Positions 54,146 to 64,000 of a stretch of DNA of 64,000 nt are shown one piece after another. The position numbers and the translations under genes are program-made. Each line of letters begins with the position of its first letter. The stretch's first letter is position 1. The notes under the pieces were generated by a model, which had not been told where the DNA came from, did not search any database, and was given only the letters and a program-made list of their open reading frames with translations. Source of the DNA: Triplophysa rosa (Eukaryota; Chordata; Actinopteri; Cypriniformes; Nemacheilidae); NCBI RefSeq assembly GCF_024868665.1, contig NC_079912.1, positions 17,121,673-17,185,672 of the forward strand, written 5' to 3'.

Positions 54146-54392
54146 TAAGAGGCCTGGTAGATTCATCATCATACCAACTCTTGCAAAAAGTCGATGAAAA
54201 AGTAAAAGCTTCAACCCCAAGGATGAATAGAGCGATTATGGACACAACCATATGCATTACACATTCAATATCCCTGTTCAGAGTTCCTAGAAAACCAAGT
54301 TTTTAATCCTAAAGTCCTCTCTACTAAATGAATCACGAACAGGGGTAAACATCGAATAACAACATGCGGTGGAGAAAAACATCTGTCCTTAC

Positions 54393-54475
54393 CTGGATGT
54401 TAGTGACTCCTCAGTACCGTCACTGTTGAGTGTTGTAGCTGTACTGGAGCTCACAGCTGATGGTGCCGGTGTCCT
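54393..54475 (-). other. smpx: probable smpx 5'UTR exon
   Basis: The minus strand reads tttgtag, then 83 nt ending TCACTAACATCCAG, then the strong donor gtaaggac. No ATG-initiated frame joins to smpx, as expected for a leader exon. Human SMPX also has an upstream non-coding exon. Assigned by splice sites and position only. Confidence 0.4.
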
Positions 54476-55599
54476 CTACAAACAGCAGAGCTACAGTATG
54501 CAAATACTCACCTGAATGTTCCTCCCTCAAACTGGCATTACATACTTCCTCCTCTAATTGTCAATCACCATATGGTCTATTGACTTTTGTGTTAAACCGA
54601 AGACTGTACTATTGGAATCTCCACAAGCAATAGCATATTTTGTACTTCTAAGGAGAAATCTGGGTTCTCTTCAAAATGATCCCTTATGTGTGTAACAATT
54701 ACATATGCATATCTCATTATAGTGTGACACAAGTCACAGCAAAGCTAAAACAATACAAATATATTGCATTGGGCTGCAACTATCACGGTTCAGAACCCAT
54801 CATTTGCTCTTATGTGCTTAACATTTATAGCCATGACACTTTTTCCACAGCAGCACTGTATACCTTTCAATGGTGTATCCACACACTGAGCATATTTGTG
54901 GTTGATTGCTGTCTTTTGAGTACCAGAACCACTTAGTTTGCAGAAGCCAAATACTGCTAAGAAGGGCATGTTTGCTCAACTGAGAACTGCATTCACACTA
55001 CTTAAAATTGAAACCATCATAGGCGTTCTAATGGAAAATGAATTAATTAATGGAAACCAATGGTCTCTGTAGGCCTGATAATATGTTTGGTTCTGTTGGT
55101 GATGTTATCTGGTGGATGGGACTTCTTTTCCCATCTTGACTTCTTTTCCGTGTCGTGACGTATATCCAAGTGAAACGGCTTCTGAAATTAGAAAAAAGTC
55201 TAGTGCGGGGCTTTATTTTGCCCTCCCCTTTTTGATTGGATTGTTGTAATTTAGGCCATTAGGCGAAGGCTAAAAATACCTGGCCATTGGACAGTCAGTA
55301 TAGTTCTACCTCTTTTTTTGTTGCTTACATCATGTGGTGAAGAGTTGTTGTCGAGAGGGGGAGAGGAGCTTAATGTTTTTGATTAAAGATTACAAGTGGA
55401 AATTCATTTAAATCATTTATAATAATCACTGCAACTTTGTGTAAAACACATAGAATTTCCCGTTTGACTTCACGGTGACTTTAATCTTACTGAAATAAGG
55501 CACAAAGGACATTTCATAATGGCTTGCAATGGTAAACAGCTGATGGTTCATTTGTAATGGAAATCATTATAGCTTTTTTTGCTATCACAAGGTGCAAGG

Positions 55600-55879
55600 A
55601 AACGAGTGACCCGATGCTGACACCGAATGCAAATGACGTATCACAAGCTGCATTGCGCAATAACGAGGTGCTCGATCGATCGCTCTGTGAGCAACTATAT
55701 GGTCTGACTCAAGTATACAATCGATTAACAATCTTGCGCTCGCGCTTGCTGAGCACGCATACGCGGAAGCGGCTGTGTTTTGTATGCAGTGTGGTTGTCG
55801 CCTCGTGACAATCGGATTTTTCTATTGTTAATTGACCCTGAAGTCGGACGCTGTTGACACGCATGCAGTCCGGTGTGCC
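55600..55879 (+). promoter_or_regulatory. probable mbtps2 promoter / 5'UTR
   Basis: The 280 bp before the ATG is richer in CpG than its surroundings and has no TATA box. It contains a half-CRE TGACGT (55634-55639) and the perfect C/EBP-type palindrome ATTGCGCAAT (55652-55661). Transcription start not visible. Confidence 0.45.
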
Positions 55880-55954
55880 ATGATTCCCATAGCGGTTGTG
55901 GTGTGTGTGATGGGCGGCTGGTGTACCGTTTATCTGACGGACACGGTATTGCGG
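55880..55954 (+). CDS. mbtps2: mbtps2 exon 1
   Basis: 75 nt from ATG; phase 0 at the end, donor gtaggc. Encodes [18 protein letters not shown], then LTDTVLR: the first membrane segment. Confidence 0.93.
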
Positions 55955-58900
55955 GTAGGCGGGTCACTTCATTAACGTTACATCCCGTTATGGCTTTAGT
56001 TTACAGGCGGGACTACTGTGGCACAGATACATGACACATTACTTGGATTGTTCGGTGTACAGTGTAATGTTGTATACAGTCATACTGTATGACTACAATA
56101 TTCATTTACACTGGTAACTTATTTTTACAAAATGTTTATATAGAGTGCCATAGCTAGTCTTTTTTTTCTGTAGAATTGTTGTAGTTATTAAGTGGTTTAA
56201 GCTAAAGACAAACGTTATGCCAAAATAATATGTTCACAGTATTTGTTATCGAAACATAACTCTATTAGTGACAACCTTACAACCCTGCAGAAAAAAATAC
56301 TGAACAATTTCCTTATAAACCCTCAGCTGTTTACCATTAAAGCCATTACAATATTCCTTTATGTAGTGTGTTTGGGCCTTATTCCAGTAGGATTTAATGG
56401 TGTTCTATTGGTTCTCAACTACCTGTCCTCATCGATGCCCCCATTATAATCTTGAACTGTTTTCCCTGCAGTCGTCCAGTTCATTGAAGAACCGTTATGA
56501 ATCGTGGTTGTCCTCCAATGGATTCACCCTCTCCCCCTTCCACATCAAATGGCACACGAGCATCTTCAACCGCCTGTTTGCCAGATGTGCTCATCTTAAC
56601 CCTCACTTTCTCTACATCTGGTATGAGGGTTTATCACTTCTGTTCTCAGATCAGTTTTAATTCTTGTATGTTCAGTAACAGAATTGCTAATTATGATTTT
56701 CAAGGTTCTGACATACTATAACCCTTTTGATAATATTTCTTTCATTTCTGCGAGGAGTGAAGGATTCAGGCTATTCTTTTGTTTATTCTGACGTCACGCA
56801 CCACCATATAAGAAAGTAATTTACTGTTTCCGGGTCCAAACGCTCAATAAGATGCTATAGGCAAACAACCAAATTGCTAATATACACTCATGGCGAGCTG
56901 TAAAACTATCGTAAAACCACGATCCTAATCTTTATCTTCGTAACGAAATCCCACATGGCCAGTCAGTGATTCATGTTTAATCATTTATTCAAATATTGAT
57001 GTCGGAGATTCCGTAAGCCAGGAGACTGTAGTGTATACTGTGAGTTAATAAATGCTCTGCTTAAATATGCGATGTGAGTAAGCAGTGGTCATTAACAGCT
57101 GTAGCTGTAGCCCCGCTTGAAATGAATAGATGCTTGAACCCGGGTACGGTATTTCTTACGTCACCACTTAACATCCGAATAATCATTACAATATTCTTAC
57201 ACCGTGGCTGAGTCCGAAATCGCATACTGTGACAGTACGTACTGAATTTGAGTAAGTACCTACCTATCGACCGTCAAAACAGTACGTTCTATATAGTATG
57301 AGTGGGCATCCGGAGGGCTGCACGACAATTTATCGCGATACCACGAAATACTATTGTAGTCGAGCTGGCTGCGATATGCAATGTGTCGATATTTTCATGC
57401 GTAGCTTGTCCGTGAAGCACGGCTCTGGGATCAGTAGGAAATGCTGCTCGATCTAAAAGCAGTGCGAGTTTGAGTCGCTTATAATGCGCATTTGAAAAAG
57501 CAACACCCGTCAAACATGATCATTATAAATATACTTTATTATCATAAAAATACCTGATGAGGCTTGAGTAACAGTGTTAAAAATATGTCCATAGGCATTT
57601 CCTAGATTCTAGAACGTGTTATGGTCTTCTTCTGCAGTGCGTATTTGTAGTTTCCGCACGAGAGCGCCCTCTGGCTTTCAGATGCAGCAGCATTTTCCCG
57701 TATTTCACTCAAAAGCTGTGCATAAATCACGTGATATTTATCGTCGGTTTATCGTGACGTAACCCCCCACACACGTCGCTCTACTCATTTGTTTCTCTGT
57801 CATATCTATTATGCAATATAGGTTGTCATGAACATGCCACAATGGCTGGCATGTTCATCAAAACAAACCCTTCTGTTGAACCCAGAAATATACAGGCATC
57901 ACGTGTAAAAGATGTGTAAAAATAACTTGTTGCTTACATACTGTTTCAGGTTCAGTGCTGGTATGGTGTTTGGGATTGTGGCGATGTTTGGGTCTGTGTT
58001 CTTGCTGAGCAAAACTTTGCTGCAGACTCTGAGTCAAATGATGGCAGATACACCAGTGGGGTCCCATGAGCAGGTCTTGCAAGTTGTGGTGAGTACAAGA
58101 TGTAAAATATCCTAATTTTGCTTCCTTGACCAATGATTACTGCAGTTAGTTTGATTTTATTTCTATTTTATCATCAGGTGCCTGGTGTGAATCTGCCTGT
58201 CAGTCAGCTGGCATATTTCTTCATCGCTATTTTGATCAGTGGAGTCATACACGAGTTTGGCCATGGGGTGGCAGCACTGAGGTAAAATAATGATCTTAAA
58301 GATGCAGGTGTAATTTCTCACATTAAAGTCTACTGTGGTGCAAAATGTATGTGGGAAACATTCTTTTGTTTTGTAGTTTGCATGCACGTATGTGTTTGTG
58401 TAAGAGAAAGCATGTCTGAGTTTTGGGAAGGGGTCTTCTGTCACCAACTCTAGTCTCACCCCATTTGACTAGTAAAATTCTTTGTTTGTCTGTAAGTCTG
58501 AATATTCAGGTTTGTGCTATGATAGTGCTAGTCACACCTAAAAGTGGCGTGTTTTGTCGTAAAAATGTTTGTTTTAGTTTTACATAAAGTGTTAATGTTT
58601 ATCTGGTTTCATCTCAGGGAACAGGTGAGGTTGAACGGGTTCGGCATGTTTATGTTTGTGGTTTACCCTGGTGCATTTGTGGATCTCTTTACCACCCACC
58701 TGAACCTCATCTCTCCAGTCCAGCAGCTGAGAATATTCTGTGCAGGTGAGACTTTTCAAACACAGGTTTTCCATGTCAAAGCAGGCTGTGCACAAGTTTC
58801 AAAACATTTCAATTCACCTCCACCAGGTGGCAGCACTCTTTATTGAGAAACCAGTTGTTTTGTTACATAACTACGTAATCTTAAAGAAACAAGTCAGTCA

Positions 58901-61051
58901 GTTGATTAAACTATTTTAATGAGTAAAATTACAAGCCTATTTAAACCCTTCAATTTAAGTGAGTACCACTCAAAATATATAACATTTCCACCTTACGCAT
59001 CTTTGTACAGGTGTGTGGCACAACTTCATGCTATGTGTTGCGGCCCTCAGCTTCCTCTTCCTGTTACCTGTCTTCATGTTCCCCTTTTACTATACGGGTG
59101 CAGGAGCACTGGTCACTGAGGTGATGGAGGTCAGGACACCCTCAGTCTGTACCACAGGATCACATTTACTACAGTTTCACGATCCGACCCTCTGCTTTGT
59201 GTTTGAAATCATGTTTTTGTCTCCAGGGATCTCCCTCGAGTGGACCTCGTGGGCTGTTTTTGGGAGATCTGGTTACTCGGTTGGAGGACTGTACCGTGAG
59301 AGGAGTACAGGACTGGCACAACTGTATTCAACATCTCTCCCATAATCCTCAGACGGGTTACTGTGTCCACACTGCCAAGCTTCAGCTGAGCTGGATGGCA
59401 GGGAGAGGTACTGAGCTCTGACCTACACAAATGAAGAGATTTAGTTTGGATTCATTTTATGTAAGAGATGATATAATAATCAGCAGGACATTATTGCAGA
59501 ATTACAGAAATGTTTATATGAATGTGACCAATCACACTCCAGTTTTCCTGGAGCACGATGTATAAGATGTGCAGCATGTTATTTTTAATCATTTTTTATT
59601 ATTAATATTGATTTTACTCTTCCACACAGCCTACAAGAGACTTGATGGCACTATGGAGTGCTGTGGGAACAACAGCATGTCGGACCTCTGCTTCTCTTAC
59701 AGTAATAATGTGGAAAGCAAGATGGTAAGATTGGATGCACATGATACACCTGCTTCACACATCTGAACTCTAGTAATGAAATACAAACATCTTCTGGAAA
59801 GATAGTTGCATCTAAGAACTATGTAAATTTTTGCTTAAACTTTGGGTTCAAATTCCCAGTTGATTTGATTTTGTTTGAGTTCATGCAAAGCTGGATAGTA
59901 ATGCTGTAAACTGATATTAGTAGATTTTTTCTCTCATTTTAATATTGGCCCTAAACTCATAATGTCAGCAAACAGTTTGTCAATGACAAATACAGTTCAA
60001 GTAAACTATATCAGATAAATTACAGTTTTAAGCCTCTTGTTTGGGGTCTATATGAGGAACACATATACATCGTTATTTTATTCTTATATTTCATGACTTT
60101 TCCTAATTACACTTTGTTAAATTGCAAAAAAGCTAGTCCTACATGGGTACAAAAGAGAGATTGCAAATGACATGTTAGTTTTGTTTGTCGTTTTGTTAAG
60201 AGGGAACAATTCCCCTTTCTTATTTAAACTATTTTTCCAAATCTTGGCATTTTTGACATTTTAAACTCCCGCTGCTTTCACGCAAGTTCGCCTGCCTGTC
60301 GGTCAGAAAAACCATCGAAGCGAGTCGCACATGTCGTACCAACACAGACTGTCAGACAGACTTCATCCCCAGCTTGTGTTTAATCCCGTCTCTGGAGAAC
60401 CAAACCAGACTGATCCGGGTGAAGCATCCGCCGCAGACTGACATGCTTTTCGTCGGCTACCCTTCGCACCTACAGTACTCAGGTCTGACAGATGGGTATT
60501 TGTTTAAAGGTTATCGTTTGACTGATATAAGTTGGACCAGGGAATTTTGGTGTGCAAAATCTTTCAGCTTTTAATGTGGCCTAATGTCGCCTGCATATTA
60601 AAGAAATACTTTCTTTGTGCTTTTAGTCAGTCTCACCAACTTTGTTCCTCGTTTGGGTTTTCTCCATCCGGACCTGCCTGTCATGCTGGAGACTTTCTGC
60701 AAGTATCCTTTTCACAAAACAATTATTTGCTTCTCTCTGTAGTTGCTCTTTAAACCGTTTTTAGACATTATTTTTGTGGGCTGATGGGTTGTTTTATGCA
60801 TTCATCCTTAACCCTTTTGTGTATTCAGATATCTGGTATCACTATCTGGGGCTCTGGCAGTAGTAAACGCTGTTCCGTGCTTTGCGCTGGACGGCCAGTG
60901 GATACTAACAGCTTTTCTAGATGCCACACTGAGCTCTGTGATCCTAGAGAGGAACAACCGAGAGCTGATCGGCTTCTTTTTTATGCTGGGGGGCAGTGCC
61001 CTTCTAGCAGCCAACGTGGCTCTGGGCCTGTGGATGGTCACCGCACGGTAA
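55880..61051 (+). CDS. mbtps2: mbtps2, membrane-bound transcription factor site-2 protease (11 exons, 494 aa, complete)
   Basis: Intramembrane zinc metalloprotease (peptidase family M50A) of the Golgi. After site-1 cleavage it cuts SREBPs, ATF6 and related factors within their membrane segment so that their N-terminal domains reach the nucleus. Exons: 55880-55954, 56472-56620, 57950-58088, 58178-58281, 58618-58745, 59011-59129, 59227-59407, 59630-59724, 60287-60482, 60627-60702, 60829-61051. They sum to 1485 nt with all phases consistent. HEFGH (residues ~146-150) is the HExxH zinc/catalytic motif; [10 protein letters not shown] (Asp ~442) carries the third zinc ligand. Between them lie multiple hydrophobic segments, the PDZ-like lumenal region and a Cys-rich loop (ECCGNN, CRTNTDC), as in human S2P (519 aa). 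The human poly-Ser tract after MMAD is absent, which accounts for most of the length difference. Start chosen from MIPIAVVV, aligning with human MIPVSLVV. Complete and apparently functional. Confidence 0.97.
55955..56471. other. mbtps2 intron 1
   Basis: 517 bp. Nothing recognised. Confidence 0.55.
56472..56620 (+). CDS. mbtps2: mbtps2 exon 2
   Basis: 149 nt, start phase 0, end phase 2. Acceptor ccctgcag, donor gtatga. Encodes [18 protein letters not shown], then [17 protein letters not shown]. Confidence 0.95.
56621..57949. other. mbtps2 intron 2, with repeat-like stretches
   Basis: 1.3 kb without an exon. The part at about 57205-57305 (GAGTCCGAAATCGCATACTG) and the part at about 57310-57770 (GGGCTGCACGACAATTTATC to GGTTTATCGTGACG) look like fish DNA-transposon remnants. 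The second resembles hAT-type ends, with no target duplication identified. Confidence 0.4.
57950..58088 (+). CDS. mbtps2: mbtps2 exon 3
   Basis: 139 nt, start phase 2, end phase 0. Acceptor gtttcag, donor gtgagt. Encodes [18 protein letters not shown], then [18 protein letters not shown] and SHEQVLQVV. The human poly-Ser run would fall between MMAD and HEQV. Confidence 0.96.
58178..58281 (+). CDS. mbtps2: mbtps2 exon 4 (HExxH zinc motif)
   Basis: 104 nt, start phase 0, end phase 2. Acceptor catcag, donor gtaaaa. Encodes [15 protein letters not shown], then [20 protein letters not shown] holds two zinc-binding His and the catalytic Glu, within a hydrophobic helix as expected. Confidence 0.97.
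58282..58617. other. mbtps2 intron 4
   Basis: 336 bp. Nothing recognised. Confidence 0.6.
58618..58745 (+). CDS. mbtps2: mbtps2 exon 5
   Basis: 128 nt, start phase 2, end phase 1. Acceptor tctcag, donor gtgaga. Encodes [18 protein letters not shown], then [18 protein letters not shown], nearly identical to the human segment. Confidence 0.97.
59011..59129 (+). CDS. mbtps2: mbtps2 exon 6
   Basis: 119 nt, start phase 1, end phase 0. Acceptor tgtacag, donor gtcagg. Encodes [18 protein letters not shown], then [19 protein letters not shown], a membrane segment. Confidence 0.96.
59227..59407 (+). CDS. mbtps2: mbtps2 exon 7 (PDZ-like region)
   Basis: 181 nt, start phase 0, end phase 1. Acceptor ctccag, donor gtactg. 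Encodes [18 protein letters not shown], then [13 protein letters not shown] and [14 protein letters not shown]. The intron before it is only 97 bp. Confidence 0.95.
59630..59724 (+). CDS. mbtps2: mbtps2 exon 8 (Cys-rich loop)
   Basis: 95 nt, start phase 1, end phase 0. Acceptor cacacag, donor gtaaga. Encodes [18 protein letters not shown], then [13 protein letters not shown]. Confidence 0.96.
59725..60286. other. mbtps2 intron 8
   Basis: 562 bp, AT-rich. Nothing recognised. Confidence 0.55.
60287..60482 (+). CDS. mbtps2: mbtps2 exon 9
   Basis: 196 nt, start phase 0, end phase 1. Donor gtctga; the acceptor is cgcaag, an uncommon AAG acceptor, but it is the AG that best fits both frame and the family alignment. 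Encodes [18 protein letters not shown], then [20 protein letters not shown] and [17 protein letters not shown]. Confidence 0.93.
60627..60702 (+). CDS. mbtps2: mbtps2 exon 10
   Basis: 76 nt, start phase 1, end phase 2. Acceptor cttttag, donor gtatcc. Encodes [18 protein letters not shown], then MLETFC. Confidence 0.94.
60829..61051 (+). CDS. mbtps2: mbtps2 exon 11 (LDG motif, stop)
   Basis: 223 nt, start phase 2, TAA at 61049-61051. Acceptor tattcag. Encodes [18 protein letters not shown], then [18 protein letters not shown], and ends [12 protein letters not shown], as in human. The Asp of LDG is the third zinc ligand. Confidence 0.97.
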
Positions 61052-61540
61052 CAGACAGCTGACTCCTCCAATCAGACTGCTTGGAGGAAATGTTGAACTT
61101 GAACTGATGGAGCAGTGGACTGGGTGTGTACCTCAACTAGTGAAAATAGCACTTGCCAGTTTTTCACGTCCAGCCAAGAGAGGGCGCCAGAGAGTGCTGC
61201 TGTCAATGTGTTCTTAGGTCTAAAGTGCTCGGCTAGAAACAAAGAGTAGGTTTTGAAGCTTTACACTGTGACCTCAGGACAGCACCAGTAGTGGCCTCAT
61301 AAATACACACACATTGAGCATGTTGTGTTAAAAGTGTCTAGTTTAACATGTAAAATGGCAAATGACGTGTGTCATCATCCATCAAAACATACAGTAGAGG
61401 CATTTCTGTATGAAGACACATAGTATGTACTTTAAACTTCAGTTTTTCCACAGCTTAGTTGTCTCTGTATACTCAGAATACTTTGTTAACTTTCCTTCGG
61501 ATATACAAAATAAAAGCCATATAAAATACTTTATTTACCC
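61052..61540 (+). other. mbtps2: mbtps2 3'UTR (probable extent)
   Basis: From the stop to just past AATAAA at 61509-61514. No further coding sequence. Confidence 0.5.
61509..61514 (+). promoter_or_regulatory. candidate polyadenylation signal of mbtps2
   Basis: AATAAA in an AT-rich context about 460 bp after the stop codon. First canonical hexamer in the 3' flank. Confidence 0.5.
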
Positions 61541-61744
61541 CAGCATAGAAGTATGGATATTAAAGCGGCTATGCTTAGTACAAACATCAAAGACAAATTA
61601 AAACAAATACAAATTTTAAAACTTTATAAAAACTGGTATTGCCTAAAAGTGAAATCTGCAATGAAAATAGATCACATCTGTAAACGAATCCATTGGATAC
61701 ACAGACTGTACATAGAACCAGTGGAGTACCGCAAATCCGCGAGG

Positions 61745-61763
61745 CCCCCCCCCCCCCCCCCCC
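61745..61763. repeat. poly-C tract
   Basis: Nineteen consecutive C. A second run of fourteen C lies at 62509-62522. Such runs are prone to sequencing and assembly error. Confidence 0.95.
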
Positions 61764-63783
61764 AAGCACGAGATGGGGCCCCTCCCACCAGCAGTGATGT
61801 CATGTCAAGCACCTGCTGCTACATATCTGTAGTAATTGCATTTAATGTTATTATTATAAACATTATATAGGTTGTATAATTTTTGTGTCGCCATTTTGAG
61901 AGAGGCTGAGTGTAATACTTTTAAGTTGAAAGAAATACCACCAGGAATGCCTTATTTACGTGCAGGCAAACGTGGGCGTGGCTTCATTCCACATTTTTTT
62001 ATGGTGTGACTCGGAACACATAATTTAATATTGGCAGTGTCGGCGCATATCCCGGTTATTTTCAATAATGATAAAATAAATCATTTTAAAAACGTTTGGA
62101 ATATGAATTTTGTGAATATTAATTAAAGAAGCATCAAGAGCAGAGGTTAAAGAGATACAGACAACAGTGCCGTATTTACATGTATTGATCAAAAACAAGA
62201 TAAATGGCTGCTTGCGTCCACCGGCAACGTTGCAATTACATGCAAGGGGACCCGCGGTGTATGTAGATAGAAATAGCTTATTCTAAGGTAATAAAAACAT
62301 ATCGCTTTATTGTGTAAGCCCTTTATACACATCTGAAGACATAGCTATGTATATTATATTGCATTTCTATCGGAGTGCCGCTTCTAAATTGGAAAAGTTA
62401 CCTTTCTTGTTTTACAGTGTATGTCCCAGAACTTTAATCGTCTCTCATTGTGTTGATTTGGGGGGGCATTTCCTCCCACAAAGGGTGGGTTGACGTGTTT
62501 GGGACGTGCCCCCCCCCCCCCCAACGGTAAAAATAGAGGATTGTATGTCTGTGCCATTTCAGAAGGAAGATAATTACACTCGGATGTGGTTGTGGGTGGG
62601 GAGACCAGACTCCTCCTCTCTGAACATCACACAGAACGCCTGAAACTGTTTAAATGTGTGTCTGTTCATAGATTGGGGGATGAACTAATTACTGGTTTTA
62701 ATATACATCCAGAACCGTGTCTGGAAAATGAAACCGGAATTACTGCGCGTTCATTCTTGCCCGTAGCACCTCATTTAGTTTGCGTTTAAGTTTTGTAAGA
62801 GTGTTTTGTAAGAACTGATCATTTTTTGTCTTCTATCAACAGTATGATTTAAAGAGCTTTTCAATTTTTTAAGAATGAAGGAAACGTGTTCTGTTGAACT
62901 ACCAATAAATTCTGATAATTAAACATTATTAGGCAACAGTTTTATAAAATCAAAAAGTCCCTGTGACACATGATTGCTGTTTATTTGTTTTTGGATTTGT
63001 GCTTGGCTAAGGCCTCAAAAATGTCATGACGCCAAATCAGTTGTTTTTCTGTCTTTGTAGAGAAAAGAGCTGCTACTACTATAAGAACTTCTGCGTTTTT
63101 CTTCTGTAATGCTCTTAAGGGAAGGGTTGGTCTGATGAATTGGTTATGGCTTAACTTCATACGCTGTTTATGGGAAACCACAACTTTCTGGTGGGTATGA
63201 CCAGTTTTGAACCGTCATGTAAAACTAATGTTGCTTGATAAAACAGGCTGGTGTTGGTATTTATAACTGGATGTTTTTCACAGAAATGTAGCTATAGTAT
63301 AATCATAGTTTCCACCAAAAATACCATAGTACTATAATTGATAATACTATAAGCCCCCACACACAAAAAAGTGTGATATTGTTGCAATAACTGATATTGT
63401 ATTGTATATTGTAAATACTTCTTTAAAAGATGGTGTATTTTTCTAATGTATAAATGTCAAATTGTGTTAAATACATACATTTAGTTAATGAAATAGAATA
63501 CAGTAAGAAATATATCAAATGTTAGATGACAGATTAAAAAGCACTGGTAAATGTCCCACCCTGCTAAAGACTGCTAAATGTTGGTAAGGCATGTGTTTTG
63601 TTTGCATAGATGTATATTCCTTTGTTGTCAGTGATTTATAATACGAATTAATGTTTATTTAAAAGTGTAAAAATGCAGAAAGGTTTGTCTATGGGTTAGG
63701 TTTAGGGGTAGGGTGAGGGGATAATTAGTACAGCATAAAAATGATGTCTATGGAAAGTCCCCCCAAAAACATTGAAACCCACC

Positions 63784-63786
63784 GTG

Positions 63787-63823
<37 letters not shown>
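63784..63823. repeat. (GT)n microsatellite
   Basis: About 20 GT units with one GC interruption near the start. Confidence 0.95.
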
Positions 63824-63824
<1 letters not shown>

Positions 63825-64000
63825 TCAGACTGTGTATCTCAGTGTAATGACACACTGTCAGGCTGTTTCTCTGTGTACTGTAAACAGTGCACCCGCAGCA
63901 TGATGTTTAACTCAGGGATGTGTCTCTCATTCTCTTCTCTCATTGGCTGACTCCTTTTTTTTTTACAATCTCCATATGTTCTGTATCTCTGCGTCCTATG

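Larger units (their letters stand above)
49732..55879. other. smpx 5' region and smpx-mbtps2 divergent intergenic DNA
   Basis: No coding gene recognised. Holds candidate smpx 5'UTR exons (53370 and 54393-54475, minus), a SINE fragment at 53023-53085, a diverged fold-back element at 53878-54145, and the mbtps2 promoter side near 55600-55879. Confidence 0.5.
61541..64000. other. downstream flank of mbtps2
   Basis: No gene recognised; the next mammalian neighbours (YY2, SMS) were looked for and not seen. Contains homopolymer C runs at 61745-61763 and 62509-62522 and a (GT)n array at 63784-63823. Confidence 0.5.

Noticed and set aside
62586..62789. 67-codon frame as part of the next gene (YY2/SMS region)
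   Set aside because: No resemblance to YY1/YY2 zinc fingers or spermine synthase; likely chance or repeat sequence.

Overview
The window is vertebrate nuclear DNA, most likely from a ray-finned fish of the carp family (Cypriniformes). Coding sequence is cut into short exons with GT-AG introns. The non-coding space is AT-rich and full of fish DNA-transposon relics. One fold-back repeat, beginning near AGGGATAGTTCACCC and ending near GGGTGAACTATCCCT, occurs in many copies and is a repeat I associate with cyprinid genomes. The family-level placement is inference; 'fish' is well supported.

Layout: (1) 1-31982, plus strand: the 3' three quarters of cnksr2 (connector enhancer of KSR 2). I read 17 exons that join into one open frame of 850 codons plus stop, running from the end of the CRIC domain through PDZ, the proline-rich linker, the PH domain and the C-terminal helical block to the terminal ETHV PDZ ligand. 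The SAM domain and most of CRIC lie upstream of the window. (2) 31983-41037: cnksr2 3'UTR, then convergent intergenic DNA holding a 241-bp tandem duplication, a short TIR element and a 2.6-kb hAT element with a large internal inverted repeat. (3) 41038-42801, minus: klhl34, a single-exon BTB-BACK-Kelch gene. (4) 46525-49731, minus: smpx, three coding exons (83 aa), with candidate 5'UTR exons further upstream. (5) 55880-61051, plus: mbtps2 (site-2 protease), eleven exons, 494 aa, complete, with the HEFGH and LDG zinc-site motifs. (6) 61052-64000: mbtps2 3'UTR and repeat-rich DNA with no gene I can recognise.

Gene order and orientation (cnksr2 +, klhl34 -, smpx -, mbtps2 +) match the human Xp22.12 block as I recall it, so this is an old conserved linkage group. 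The four genes do not form a pathway: CNKSR2 is a synaptic/Ras-MAPK scaffold, KLHL34 a predicted CUL3 adaptor, SMPX a small muscle/inner-ear cytoskeletal protein, and MBTPS2 the intramembrane protease that releases SREBP and ATF6. smpx and mbtps2 are divergent and share a short intergenic region that could carry both promoters.

The most unusual structure is a roughly 0.8-kb inverted-repeat element at 28950-29745, whose interior alternates two palindromes (GATATC and ACTAGT cores) many times. Also notable are a hAT MITE nested in another TIR element (22754-23349), a hAT element carrying head-to-head copies of its own 5' end (36807-39415), and two NAGNAG acceptors in cnksr2. I saw no operon, CRISPR array, phage or otherwise undescribed gene system.
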